A stretch of 64,000 bases of DNA. It comes from Ricinus communis (lineage: Eukaryota; Streptophyta; Magnoliopsida; Malpighiales; Euphorbiaceae). Shown here one piece after another: positions 24,036-36,125 of the stretch. The DNA lies in NCBI RefSeq assembly GCF_019578655.1, contig NC_063256.1, forward strand, positions 22,110,005 through 22,174,004, read 5' to 3'. The notes below the pieces were generated by a model. That model saw nothing but the letters and a program-made list of their open reading frames with translations. It was not told where the DNA came from and searched no databases. A program made the position numbers and the translations under genes. Positions within the stretch are counted from its first letter, which is position 1. The number at the start of each line of letters is the position of its first letter.

Positions 24036-24387
24036 CCCTTATTTCCGTACAATCATTCAACCATAACAATTTATATGGTTTTGGATGTTTAGTAGTAGGT
24101 AAATGCAACCTATCAACTAAACTAGCACTAACAACATTAGTACAACTCCCCCCATCTATAATCAAACTACACACCTTGTCTTGGACTTGGCATCTAGCAT
24201 GAAAGATGTTCTCTCTTTGGACTTCATTCTCTTCTTTTGCTTGTATATTAATAGCACATCTTGTGACAAACAACTTACCATTAAGCCCAATTTGCTTATC
24301 TATGTCACTTGCATCCTTAAGCTCAGGCATGCGTTCTTCATCATCATCACTATCACTCTCAATATCACCATTTTGTGTAGTCACCAT
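24036..24387 (-). pseudogene. Retropepsin-like aspartic protease (element A)
   Basis: The frame 23947-24387 contains LIIDGGSCTNVVSASLVDRL, with the D-G-S type active-site loop, and PYKLLWLND. These are typical of the protease between gag and RT in plant Ty3/gypsy elements, which processes the polyprotein. The last part of the frame (from about 24036) is out-of-frame integrase sequence. The protease has therefore lost its C-terminal half, and the following RT/RNase H is gone. Confidence 0.8.
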
Positions 24388-25320
24388 TACATGCTTATTT
24401 GGACATTATGATGCAATATGTCCCTACTCCAAATATTTAAAACACTTAATATATCGAGTTCTAGTGTTAGAAGTTTTAGATTTACCTTACGTTTTAGTGT
24501 TGCCCAAATCTTTCTTATTCTTGCTAACATCTACTTTGGGCTTGGAAAAGCTCTTGTCACTATCTTTCCAATTCGGTTTCCATGTGGAAGTTGTATTTCC
24601 CAAATTGTACCTAGTCGTTTTACTCCTTAATTGCTTTTCAATCTTGATGGCTTTATGTAGCATGTCTCCATCTCAACATAGTCTTGAAACTCTAACACAT
24701 CAGCAATGTTCTTGTTCAATCCACTTAAGAACCGTGCCATAATTGCCTCTCTTTCCTCCTCTATTTCGCCTCTTATCATTGCAACTTCCATCTTTTGATA
24801 GTATTCCTCCACACTTTTAGATCCTTGTACCAATCTTTGTAGTTGATTGCATACATCTCTACAGTAATGTTAGGGTACAAATCTCTTCTTCATGACGGCT
24901 TTCATCTGTTGTTAACTAGTAATAGGCGCTTCTCCGTTTCTCCTCCTACTCAATAAAAATAGATCCCACCAAATTATAGCATAATCTGTGAATTCAACAG
25001 TTGCAAGTTTTACCTTTTTTCTCTTCAGAGTAGTTATGACAATCAAAGATGAAATCTACTTTCTTTTCCATTCCAAGTATGCTTCAAGATCGGCTTTGCC
25101 TTGGAACTTAGGAATCTTCATATTTCCAAAGTTGTTATCTTGCCTTCTACGCCCTTGTTCATTATCCTCAATAGGCTCATCATCATCATCATCATGCCAT
25201 CTCCCTCTACGAACTTGTCTAAGTGTGTGTTGGTTTATGTGGTTAGCATTGTTGTTAGGGCCATTTTGATTTATTTCCACCCTCTCCATTGGATCACCAA
25301 AATCTCAAAGTTGCACCCTT
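24388..25320 (-). pseudogene. Gag remnant (element A)
   Basis: Two open pieces are recognisable. 25056-25289 has an acidic DDDDDE stretch and NMKIPKFQGKADLEAYLEW, the start of the retrotransposon gag domain. 24627-24833 has SVEEYYQKMEVAMIRGEIEE and ARFLSGLNKNIADVLEFQDY, its second half. Near 24390-24455 lies a decayed zinc knuckle (CFKYLE, stop, GHIAS, stop, CPN) in which the second Cys is Tyr. Gag forms the particle shell and binds RNA; at least two frameshifts and several stops disable this copy. Confidence 0.82.
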
Positions 25321-25378
25321 ATACGTTCCAAATGCTTTATAATTTGTGCCATGGTTGGCTCCAACGGATTAGCCTTGA

Positions 25379-26368
25379 TGATACGAATGTGGCTAACTTG
25401 TGCCAAACCCGTATTCAATATTGATGTCTTCACCAAGGATCGTTCACCTATTCAAGCAAAAAAATTCTAACTCCCAACAAGACCTTTAAATAACTTGTAC
25501 TTAAGAACCTTAATTATAAAGAATTAAAGGCGGTTTAACATAAACATAAGTTTAGATTAAACTAAATTTGTAAAATACCAAGCCTTCACTTGATAACTTC
25601 ATCAAGTTAATAAAGAACAAAAGAAGAGAATTAACTCTAAAATAATCAATATTCAACAACTCCCTTTATATAGAGATTCGTACTAGCTTATATAGGCCTT
25701 AAAGAAAACCTAATTCTATAATGATAATGAAGCAAATAACAATAAGACTAGGAATAGAACTCCTAAACTAAAAAGATAACTTAAAACAAGACTCCTAACT
25801 ATTAAAAGACTTCTTTAAACGAGCAAATACTCCTACAATTCGTCCAACCCTAACCCATATAATAAATATGACATTTGTGCTTAAGTAACATGTAATAAGC
25901 GGCCTATTCTTGAGTGTTGGACTACCATTAGCTTGACTTGTTTATTTTAGGCCTATTTTGACTTGTTCATGTCTCCATATATTGAATTAAATTAATAAGA
26001 GTATCTTGAGGCCCATTATCTTGATTAAACCAAATCTTACTTGTACTTTGGATCTCCAACCCAAGCTTCAACTCTTGCTTCACGAACACTCCTAAAGCAT
26101 CCTTGAACTTCTTCATACGAGCTCTAGTCATCAGTCTATCATATTTGAGTGGCTCATGTGCATTCCTAATGGGATTAGGATTCCTAGTTGGATTAGGACT
26201 CCTAACTTGAGTAGGATTCCTAGTCGAAGTAGGACTCCTAGCTGAATTAGGATTCCCATCTTCACTTGAACTCTTAATATCATTAGGGCTCCTTATTGGA
26301 TTATATTCTTAGTTGAATTAGAATTCCTTGTTCAAGTAGGATTCATTATGCTACATGGGTTCTCATCA
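25379..26368 (-). repeat. Solo family B LTR inside element A
   Basis: 990 bp, beginning TGATGAGAACCC and ending CGTATCA on the minus strand. It is flanked by CTTGA (25374-25378) and CTTAA (26369-26373), a 5-bp duplication with one mismatch. No primer-binding site or internal sequence follows. It is the remnant of a B element that inserted between the leader and gag of A and then lost its interior by LTR recombination. Confidence 0.8.
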
Positions 26369-27066
26369 CTTAACCATCTACAATAACATAAAAAGGAACA
26401 AAGAAATCTCACAAATAACACTCCCTCGCATGTTTACACTCAAAGGATATAACTCATGCTCGTGTTTCACTTAAATAGGCTTTTACCCTCTAGTGACTCA
26501 CCACTCGGCCTTTACCATTCAATCTCTACTCTTTAGTTTTTATAAAATCTAAAACAATCAATTATCAAACAACCAAAATTGTAACTATTGAATAACCAAC
26601 AAATCTGATTTAAAACATACACAAGTACACCAAAATAGAAAGGCTAAACTAGACTTAATGAACAAGATTAAGCCTATACACAATAAAAGACACACGAAAA
26701 AAGGTAATAAAAGACTAACTAAGCTTAACAAGTGAAGAAAACAAAAACAAAAGGCAAAAATTTTTTTATTCTTTTTTGAGAACCGGTCGTAGAATCGATC
26801 GTAGAGCCGGTTGACAACATCAACTTTTTCTTTTGATTTTTTTCTTGGCTCCTTTTCCATTTCTTCTTCTTTTTTCTAGTAGGCACTTGATTAAAGAATT
26901 CAGAACAATTAATCACAAACAATATAAAACAAATTTAAATAAGATCACAAGAATGAAACTGATTTTCTTTAATTTGAATAAAATTTGGATAAAGAAGAAT
27001 GACAAAAAAAGATAACAAAAAGAATATGCAGAAATTAAATATACGTAACCTGATTTAAAAGGCAAA
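26369..27066 (-). other. Element A leader (5' untranslated region)
   Basis: Non-coding sequence between primer-binding site and gag. It shares with the plus-strand A leader at 45821-46281 a striking segment in which GAGCCGGTTGACA-like and GAACCGGT-like sequences surround 26780-26815. Short ORFs here have no support. Confidence 0.7.
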
Positions 27067-27078
27067 GCTCTAATACCA
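27067..27078 (-). other. Primer-binding site of element A
   Basis: The minus strand reads TGGTATTAGAGC, one mismatch from the initiator tRNA-Met site. It lies two bases inside the 5' LTR. Confidence 0.8.
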
Positions 27079-27080
27079 AA

Positions 27081-27884
27081 TGATACGAACCTAATCTATA
27101 TCAAAGGATTAAAATTGTACGGAAGTTTGATTTTATAGCCCAAGATTTGTCTAGAGCTAGATCAATGGAAATCTTAGACCCTTCAAGTATATTAAACTAT
27201 CAAACCTAAGGTATTAAAGGTAGAAGAGGCCACAATTTAGTATGGATTCTAAATTGATTAGTCGAATTTGAACACCACAAACAATTAATTGCTTGATAAG
27301 TTCGAATTAGCTCCAAACAAGAACTAAGAATAGAGTATAAACTCACAAAATATATTAATCATTAATCAATAAACTTGAAAACTCGTACTAGGCTTTTATA
27401 GCCTTTAGAAAACCCTAATTCTAAGCTATTAAGGAATTAAAACTCAAATAGGATATAGTTAAACATTCTAACTAAAATAGATAACTAAAAACAAAGTCCT
27501 AATTCTCCCAAAATACTATTTAGCCGCCCATTAGGAGTAAGAAACCCTAGTTTCTTTAAGCCACATGCATGAGTCATCTTTGATGGAGCTAATTAGGCCC
27601 AAACTCCCTTATGTGCTCCTTTATGCTCATTAAGCCCATATTAGATTTATTCAAGCCTAATAAACTCAATTATATTAATGAGCCTTGAATTTAAATCCAA
27701 CTATTCAAGCGTTGATGTGTCCTTAACCCAAATATCTTGAATAAGCCCATTAAGAGCTTCTTTTATCTTCTTAGCCTTGGACCTTGTAATTGGGCCTCCA
27801 TGGATGTGAAGTGAATCTTGAATCCTAGTTGAAGCATGATTCCTTATTGGAGTAGGACTCCTAGTGCCAAAAGGATTCGCATCA
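27081..27884 (-). repeat. Element A 5' LTR
   Basis: 804 bp, the same length as the 3' LTR. Starts TGATGCGAATCC and ends GTTCGTATCA on the minus strand. The equal lengths and close match suggest a fairly recent insertion compared with the surrounding D repeats. Confidence 0.85.
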
Positions 27885-28731
27885 TTTCATTATTTATTGA
27901 TTCATATTTAGCTTCTAGTTTCTTCTTCTAATGGAATGAGTGCTTTCACACTATAGAAACTACATACAACCAAGAGAGCGTATACTTTCAGTTTTATACT
28001 TTGCAAAAAATCAAGTTATAGGTTCTTTCAAGAACTTTCTAGACTTATCAACACTCGGGCTTTCGAGCATAGACTTATCCCACATGTCCTTCCTTTCTAT
28101 TATGTTCTTCGTCTATCCTTGTGTTGAAATCAATTCGATTTGATCCTTACGCTTAGCTATATGGAAGAGAATGAAGAACTTGTGATTTCTTTCCTTACCG
28201 GATATAAAATCCTACCTATGTTCTCATTTTATTTGTTTCTTTTGTGTCTCTCTTTCTAGATGGTTTGGTTTAATTTGGGGAGCATAAACACGGGTGTTGA
28301 GTGAAAGCGAGTAGAAGCGGCAATCATAGGCACTGGTCCAATTTTTGAATTAGTTGATCATATATTGATATCAATCTTTGAATGATCGTGGATGGATCTT
28401 TTGGAAGAGAGAAGGAATGAAAAGAATCTAGGCATGCCCATATATTCTGATTTAGCTTTCCACCATTGGGATCTCCATCCTTCCTTGTTCCTCTAGGCAT
28501 GAGAACTCCTTATGACACAAGGATTAGCATAAGGAATCATAGGAGCGCAATTGACAAGCTTGACCGATGGCATTGGGCCTTAGCTTGACGATTAAGCAGG
28601 ATGAGACATAAATCCACGTGCGTAAGAGAGAACTCATGTTGTTTTTTTATTAATTCAAGCGTAATAATAGCAAAATTTGAGCGCTTTGATGTTTGAAATG
28701 CATATAATGAAGTAATTTGTGTCGGAATGTT
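27885..28731 (-). repeat. D repeat, minus-strand copy, cut by assembly gap
   Basis: D landmarks run in reverse order from the GCTTCTAGTTTCTTCTTC segment to the segment before TGTTATTAGGTAGG, where the Ns begin. Confidence 0.7.
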
Positions 28732-29231
28732 NNNNNNNNNNNNNNNNNNNNNNNNNNNNNNNNNNNNNNNNNNNNNNNNNNNNNNNNNNNNNNNNNNNNN
28801 NNNNNNNNNNNNNNNNNNNNNNNNNNNNNNNNNNNNNNNNNNNNNNNNNNNNNNNNNNNNNNNNNNNNNNNNNNNNNNNNNNNNNNNNNNNNNNNNNNNN
28901 NNNNNNNNNNNNNNNNNNNNNNNNNNNNNNNNNNNNNNNNNNNNNNNNNNNNNNNNNNNNNNNNNNNNNNNNNNNNNNNNNNNNNNNNNNNNNNNNNNNN
29001 NNNNNNNNNNNNNNNNNNNNNNNNNNNNNNNNNNNNNNNNNNNNNNNNNNNNNNNNNNNNNNNNNNNNNNNNNNNNNNNNNNNNNNNNNNNNNNNNNNNN
29101 NNNNNNNNNNNNNNNNNNNNNNNNNNNNNNNNNNNNNNNNNNNNNNNNNNNNNNNNNNNNNNNNNNNNNNNNNNNNNNNNNNNNNNNNNNNNNNNNNNNN
29201 NNNNNNNNNNNNNNNNNNNNNNNNNNNNNNN
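28732..29231. other. Assembly gap (500 N)
   Basis: Exactly 500 undetermined bases. A round number usually marks a gap of unknown size. Sequence left of it is D repeat and right of it is unclassified, so the true distance is not known. Confidence 0.98.
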
Positions 29232-30491
29232 CCCAAGTGTCGATTCCCCAAAGAACGTGTGAACCTAAACCTACTCAACCTTCTCCTGCCATGTAATCTT
29301 AAAAATGGCGCTGAATGCTAAATATGAAATGAACTAAAGCTACTCTAATTGTTATCTAACTACGCCTACTAGGAAGGATTAATTCATAAGGAATAACCCA
29401 TCGGGAATTCTTGTCTCTAGGAATGGAAACTAAAGATGGAATTGATTGATTGAATTCACCTCCGTGGGAAAATCTCTACGCAATTAACGCCTTTCTCAAG
29501 GACACTAACATCTTAACTTAGATTAATTAGGTTGAAATCTCTTCTTAACTCTAATTATCCAAATTAGCATTATGTACCATTTAACACTATCGAGAGTTAT
29601 TAATTCCCATCCTATAGAAGTAACACCCTATCTCTAGGCGAATTCAATTCTAGGTTGTAAAGGACAATCCAAACCTAAACGCCTTCTCGCAAGAACATTC
29701 AAATTCCAATAATCATTCAACAAGATATGAAGAACAAATCAATAAGCACTTCCATTGCAAACCAATATTGAAAATCAATACATTCAATTCAAAAGTTAAG
29801 TACAAAAATCCCTATATAAAGAACCCCCAATGGTTTTACAAGTTTAGCTAATCATGTTCATTATCAAAACCCACAAGAATTCAATTACAACAATGAGTGC
29901 TAGAGAAACCCAAAGACACCCTTCTCGAGGTAGGTACCCAATTGCCTTGCCCAATCTTGAATCAATTCTGTTCCCTGTCAATTGAAACCAATCAACGAAC
30001 CTCGCCCAATCTTCAATCTTCAAGAGAATCCAATTCAAACCTTGATCCAAGTCTCCTTTTTCTTAGTTCCGCCTGTGAAAACCCTTAGATAGAGAAAGAA
30101 TAAAGTTTGGAACGCCCTCCCTTCTTTGTCGAGTTTCCTCTTTCTTTCTTTAATTAATTCGTCCACCTACCGCGAACATGGCAGTTTGTCAGTCCGTGGG
30201 AAACACGGCTTCTCTTCGAACGTGTTGGGAACACTGGTTGTTAAAACCAACACGCCGTGTTCAGCTTCCCTCATGCACGAACTTGACTTGTTTTGGCAAC
30301 TTTGACATCCACCCGCTCCAATTCTTCCCTTTATCACTCTTGACTTCTTTTCGGACCTAATTCACACAAGCAAATGCATATGGTGAGTGTTGGGACCAAT
30401 TCACATCCAAATGTACATAAAATCACCTTAAAACCCCATTTGGATGTGTGTATTCTACGCCATCAAGGATTCCCTGAATTACTTGACCACC
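29232..30491. other. Unclassified, probably non-coding sequence
   Basis: About 1.26 kb unlike the rest of the window and visibly richer in G and C. It has no open frame above 68 codons and no motif I can name. Near 30190-30270 it contains ACACGG/CCGTGT words of a kind often seen in plant LTRs, so it may be part of an LTR, but no ends are visible. It passes into a truncated C LTR at about 30492. Confidence 0.4.
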
Positions 30492-31374
30492 AACACATTA
30501 ACATGAAAACGCCAATAACCAATTCAACCCGTAAGAAAGGTTAAAACATAGATTACTTAGAAAGATAATCAAGAATTAGAATTTAGAAAACTTGTTTCTA
30601 AATTCCAATTTTGAAACACTCACAAGAAGATGATCAATCTACTTGAATGTTTCTTAAGCCGCAGTCCTCACAAGAACAAAAAGATAAAGAAAATAGCTTT
30701 AAGGTTTAATAACCAATTATTATTCAAATTCATCATTTAACTTCAACTCCGACTTTTTAATCTGCTATATCAAAATTGTACTAGCATTATATAAGCCTTA
30801 GAAAACCCTAAATCTTAACTAATAAGGATTTACATCTCATTTAGGATAACCTTCCTAACTAAAAGAGTTAACCTAAACAAAGTCCTAATTAGGTTAAAAT
30901 ACATAATGTAATACCCAAAATAAGCCATAAGACTCTAATTAATATAAGTCATATAGATGGGCCTCACAACATAAGCCAAGTTAGGCCCAAATTCATCATA
31001 TGCTCCAATTCAACTTCTTTGGTCTTTTTAAGCCCAATTAGATTCATTCAAGCCCAATAAACTGAATTACATTAATGACCTTGGAATTAAATCCAATTCT
31101 TCAAGCCTTGATGTGTCCTTAGCCCAAATATTTTGGATAAGCTCATTGACTTATAATTTGAATTGGACTAGGACTCTTAGTGGAATTAGGACTCCTAGTG
31201 GAATTAGGATTCCTTTAGTTGCTTGAACTCCTAATATTTTCGTGGACTCACTGGATTAGATTCCTAGTCGAGTCAAGACTCTATGTTAGATTAAGATTCC
31301 TTGTGTTAGTAGGATTTGCATCATCAAGACTCCTTGTTGGAGTAGGATTCATGGTGCTAGTTTAGTTCAGATCA
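30492..31374 (-). repeat. Family C LTR, minus strand, 3' end truncated
   Basis: It matches C LTRs from the CCAACACATTAACATGAAAA segment to a degraded start at 31374 (minus strand TGATCTGAAC). About 70 bp of its 3' end are replaced by the unclassified sequence. The RSP-type minisatellite is at 31165-31360. The next feature is integrase sequence on the same strand, so this is the 3' LTR of a broken element. Confidence 0.75.
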
Positions 31375-32389
31375 ACTACCAAACCCAATCACCTAGTTCA
31401 AATAACATCTTTTTTTGCCCCCTTGTCGTGTGTAGTAGCATATTGTTGTGTTTTTCAATTTGCAATTTCACCTTCTCATATAAAGCTTTAATAGCTTCAA
31501 CCTTTTTCTTCCATCAAGACTTGCTCTCTCATCAATTGGTAAAGGCAACAAATCTAATGGTATGAGCGGGCTAAAGCTATATACCATTTCAAATGGTGAA
31601 TGTTCACTTGTAGTATGCATCGTCCTATTATAAGCAAACTCCACATGAAGTAATCATCCTCCCAATTCCTTAAGTTTTTCTAAATGATTAGTCTCAAAAG
31701 TGTAGAATGTCCTATTCACCACTTCAATTTATCTATTAGTTTATGGATTACAAGTGGTTGAAAATAAGAGCTTTGTTCCTAACTTCCCCAAAGAGTCTTT
31801 CAAGTAGCTCAAGAATTTGACATCCTTATCACTAACAATAGTCCCCGAATGCCATGCAACCTTACTATCTCCCTTGAAAAAAAATCCGCTATATGTTGCA
31901 TCATTGGTTTTCTAACAAGGTATAAAATGTGCCATTTGCTAAACCCGACAATAACAACAAACACAAAATCTTTTCCACTTTTAGACCTAGACCCAAAATA
32001 AAGTCCATTGATATATCCACCCATGGTTCACTAGAATAGGAAGTGTATACAACCCATAAGGCATTACCTTAGACATGGCTTGTCTACATGTTAAGCATCT
32101 CACACAATTTCTTTACACCCCTTCTTATGTGAGGCTAATGTAAATGCTCATCTAGTTCTAAAGTCTTTTTCACATCAAATGCCCATTAGTCCTCCACTAT
32201 GTGCCTTATTCATTAACAACTCCTCAAAGAATATTGAGGCATACACAGCTTATTTCCTTTAAATAGAAATCCATCATTCCTATAAAACCTATCCACTCCC
32301 CGCTTTCTCATATGTAGTATAATGGCAAAATTAGGGACAAAAGCATAAACATCTTTAATACGCTCAACCCTAACACTTTGCATCCAGCC
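31375..32389 (-). pseudogene. Decayed Ty3/gypsy integrase
   Basis: Pieces of one integrase lie in three frames. At 32213-32425 is the zinc-binding N-terminal region (DRFYRNDGFLFKGNKLCMP, then QYSLRSC). At 31809-32024 is the start of the core (GYINGLYFG, then DFFSREIVRLHG). Further 3' comes sequence matching the core end and C-terminal region (31480-31800). Many stops and frameshifts. It belongs with the C-type LTR at 30492-31374. The 5' part ends where D sequence begins near 32390. Confidence 0.75.
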
Positions 32390-32408
32390 AGAGATCAAAT
32401 AGAATTGA

Positions 32409-32911
32409 TGATATGGAACCTCCATAAATAAGCTTGAAAAGCCTTTTGAATCATGGACCTCTACACATTAAACATGAAAACCCTAGGGACCAATTCCTAG
32501 TGCAACCCCCTAAGAAAGGTCGAAAACAGATTACTTAGAAAGATGATCAAGAATTAGAATTTAGAAAACTTGTTCCTAAATCTCAGCTTTAAACACTCCA
32601 TAAGAAGGTGATCAATCTACTTGAATTTTTTAAGCATGCATTCTACACAAGAACACAAAGATGAAAGAAAACATCTTTTAGGTTTTATAACCAATTATCA
32701 TTCAAATCCAACATAACTAATTACATCAAAATCTATACTAGCCTTATATAGAATTTACATCGCATCTAGGATAAATATAACCTTCCTAACTAAAAAAGTC
32801 CTAATTAGGTTAAAGTACATGTGTGGCCATTCAAAATAAGCCATAAACCCCGACGCATCATCAAGACTCCTTGTTGGAGTAGGATTCATTGTGCTAGTTT
32901 GGTACGTATCA
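32409..32911 (-). repeat. Solo family C LTR with perfect 5-bp target duplication
   Basis: Only 503 bp, because about 380 bp from its middle are missing (junction near 32853). Ends are TGATACGTACC and CCATATCA on the minus strand. Flanks are ATTGA (32404-32408) and ATTGA (32912-32916). With one copy removed, the flanking D sequence is restored (AATAGAATTGATTTAAAC). Confidence 0.88.
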
Positions 32912-35900
32912 ATTGATTTAAACATAATAGTAGAAAGAATACAAAAGAAAGGAAGGATATGAGTGATAAATCTATGTTCTCTAGCGAGTGTTAATAAATC
33001 TATAAAGTTCTTAAAAGAATCCGAACTTGATTTCCGCAGTAGAAAACTCGAATAATATGCTCACTAGCCTCAAGTATTTGATTGCATGCAGTTTTTATAG
33101 TGCGAAACCCTCATTCCATAAGAAGAAGAAACTAAAATTTAAATATGAATAAATAAATAAAGAAAGATGAATAAACTAAAGTCAATTTGCATAGATAAAC
33201 TCTCGTAGTCCTAAATTTTATGAGCCGTGTTAATGAAAATAAGGAAAATTTGCATAGGCCTACCTTATAACACTCCAATCTAAATTACTTCATGATATAT
33301 GTCCTAAACATTAAAACGCATGCATTCCCTCTTAGATTAATCAAAAGCAACATGATTTCTCCCTTACGTAAATTTGCTGCCCCGTCCCGCTTGATCATCA
33401 AGTCACGCCCAATAGCACTAGTCAAGCTTATTAATTGTGTTCCAAATGATTCCTTATGTCAATCCTTATGTCATCATGAGTCCTCGTGCCTAGAGGAACA
33501 TAGAATCGTGGAGATTCCAAGGTGCAAATCCTAAATCGAATATTGAGCTGCGGCTTCTTTCTCGCCGCCTCCCTCTTTCCCCTCCAAGAGATTCATATGT
33601 GATTATTCTAATAATGGTATTAATACTCTATCAACTAATATGCTTTCTTCGAATTTTTCCAAGCATTAGATCGATGTCTATGATTATCGCTTCCACGCTT
33701 TCACCAACACTCTTGTTTATGCTCCTAAAATAAAACCAAACCATCAAACTAATAGAGATTTGAAAGAGTGGCACAAAAGAAAGCGGACAAAATGAGAAAA
33801 TAGGTAGGATTTTAGATCTAATAAGGAAAGAAATTACAAATTCTTTATTCTCTTACATACGTACAAACGAAAGGATCGATCGAATTAATTTAAATACAAG
33901 GGTAGACAAAGAACATAAAAGAAAGGAAGGACATGAGCGATAAGTCTAACTTCACTAACGCGAGTCTTACTAAGTCGACAAAGTTCCTAAAACAACCTAG
34001 AGCTTGATTTCCTGCAAGGTATAAGACTAGAATAATATGCTTTCATTTCTAGCCCTTAAATATTCGGTTCATGTAGTTTTATAATTAAATTACATTCCAT
34101 AAGAAGAAGAAACTACAAGCTAACACTGTGCTCAAATTATTTCATTTAAGTGTCCTAAACATCTAAATGTGCAAATTGCTGCTTGGATTAATCGAAAGCA
34201 ACATGATTTTGCATGATGCGCATGGTTGCACCTCGTCCTACTTGATCATCAAGTCACGCTCTCGAAATGCCACAGTGAGAGCTTGTCGATTCGTTTCCAT
34301 GATTCTTAATGACAACAAGGGAAATTTGCATGGGATACCTAGTAAAACCTCGGCCCTAATTTACTTCATTATATGACTCCCAAACATCAAAACACGTGCA
34401 TTCCCTTGTATTAATCCAAAGCAACATAATTTCTCCCTTATGCGTGTAGATTTGCATCCGTGCTACTTGATCATCAAGTCATACCTCAATGCCACTAGTC
34501 AAGGTTGTTAATTACGTTCCCATGATTCCTTATGCTAATCCTTGGGTCATTAGGAGTCCTCGTGCCTAGGGAACAAAGAATGATAGAGATCCAAATGAAG
34601 CAAATCCTAAATCGAATATTTGCACTCAATTCCTCGCCATTCCTCTTTCTTATAAAGATTTGTTTGTAATCATTCAGAGAATTATATAAATACTTAATCA
34701 ACTGATCTTCTTTCTTCAGATTTGTGCAAGAATTAGATCGATGCCAATGATTGTCGCCTCCTAAATAAAAACCAAATAATTACACTAGATATAGATTAGA
34801 AAGAGAGGCACAAAAAATGAACAAAATAAGAACAAGTAGGATTTCGGATCTAATAAAGAAAGAAATCACAAGTTCTTTATTATTTTATATACGGACTAAG
34901 CATAAGGATCATAAGTCAATCTTCACTAGCGTGAGTCTTGATAAGTTTGCAAAGTTCTTGAAAGAACCCATAATTAATTTCCGCAAGGTGGCGAAATAAT
35001 ATACTGATTAACCTCAAGTATTCGGTTGCATGCTGTTTTTATGAAGTGTAATAGCCCTCATTCCATATAAAAAGAAACTAGAAGCCAAATATGAATATAT
35101 AAATAAAGAAAGATACTCGCACTTACGGTTTTTAGGGGATCGGTCGAAAGACCGTAAGCCCACTCGACTAGAGGATTGAGAAATTAATAAAGTACAAAAC
35201 TTATCTTCAACCTTTACCTTATTCCGATCGTTCAAATGGCGATCGTGGAGTCACTAGATGAAGATAAACTAAAATCAAACTAAGAACTAGAGAGAATTTG
35301 ACTCGTTAACAACTCTCGTGGTCCCAAATTTTATTCTTGTCCATACTGGCTAAGCCGTAAGAATCAAATAGAATTATCATAAACACAAGGGTAGACAAAG
35401 AACACAAAAGAAAGGAACAATGTGAGGGATAAGTCTATATTTGCTAGCGAGTCTTGATAAGTCCGCAAAGTTCTTGAAAGAATCCATAGCTTGATTTCCC
35501 AAGTAAGGTAAAAAATGTAAATAATATGCTCACTAGTCTCAAGTATTCGGTTGCATGCGGTTTTTATAGCTGAAAGCTCTCATTCCATAAAAAGAAAAAC
35601 TAAATACTAACTATGAATAAATAAATAAATAAATATGATCCATCCACGGTCATAAGGAGTCCTTGTGCCTAGAGGAGCAAGAAATGATAGAGATCTCAAT
35701 GGAGCAAATCTTGAATCGAATATTTGGGCGTGTCTATGTTCTCATCATTCCCTCTTTCCTCCAAAAGATCCATCCACGGGGTCATAGGAAGAATGATATC
35801 GATACTCGATCAACTAATTTTCTTTCTTCGCATTTGTGCAAGCATTGGATTAGTGCTTATGATTGCCGCTTCCATGCGCTTTCACTCAACACTGTGGTTT

Positions 35901-36125
35901 ATACTCCCTAAGTAAAAACAAACCATCATAATAAATATAGATTAGAAAGAGAGGCACAAAAGAAAGGAACAAAATGAGAACATAGGTAGGATTTCGGATC
36001 CAATAAAGAAAGAAATCACATGTTCTTTGTTCTCTTCTATATGGCTAAGCGCTAGGACCAAATCGAATTGATTTAAAGGACAAGGGTAGACAAAGAACAT
36101 AAAAGAATGAAAGGACGTCGTGATA
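32912..36125 (+). repeat. D repeat array, about three copies
   Basis: Three D units with internal deletions and one extra copy of the CCTACC...CCATGATTCC subunit near 34310-34520. The best landmark, the GCTTCCACGC segment, falls near 33690, 34757 and 35870, giving a unit close to 1.09 kb. ORFs here are short and do not correspond between copies. Confidence 0.72.
35107..35255. other. Insertion of about 150 bp in a D repeat
   Basis: Between the AATAAAGAAAGAT and GATGAATAAACTAAAG parts of D there are about 150 bp found nowhere else in the window. They include CGGTCGAAAGACCG, a perfect 5-bp stem with a GAAA loop (35141-35154 region). I see no clear terminal repeats. The nature is unknown. Confidence 0.5.

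Larger units (their letters stand above)
22452..27884 (-). mobile_element. Element A: complete but defective Ty3/gypsy-type LTR retrotransposon
   Basis: Two LTRs of equal length (804 bp) enclose, in minus-strand order, a primer-binding site, a leader, gag, protease, the last part of integrase and a polypurine tract. This order (protease, then integrase after RT) fits Ty3/gypsy, but reverse transcriptase, RNase H and the front of integrase are deleted. Gag and pol have stops and frameshifts, so it cannot move by itself. A solo B LTR sits between leader and gag. The outer flanks are D sequence but from different points of the unit (TAGGC left, TTTCA right). There is therefore no target duplication, and about 150 bp of D seem to be missing. 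Confidence 0.85.

Noticed and set aside
24206..24742. 178-codon plus-strand ORF over 24206-24742
   Set aside because: It is the antisense shadow of protease and gag on the minus strand.
26585..26922. ORFs of 65-91 codons in the element A leader
   Set aside because: The leader is non-coding in this group, the frames are A/T-run driven and are not kept in the homologous leader at 45821-46281.
28655..29321. ORFs of about 180-207 codons spanning 28655-29321
   Set aside because: They run through the 500-N gap and consist mostly of undetermined residues.
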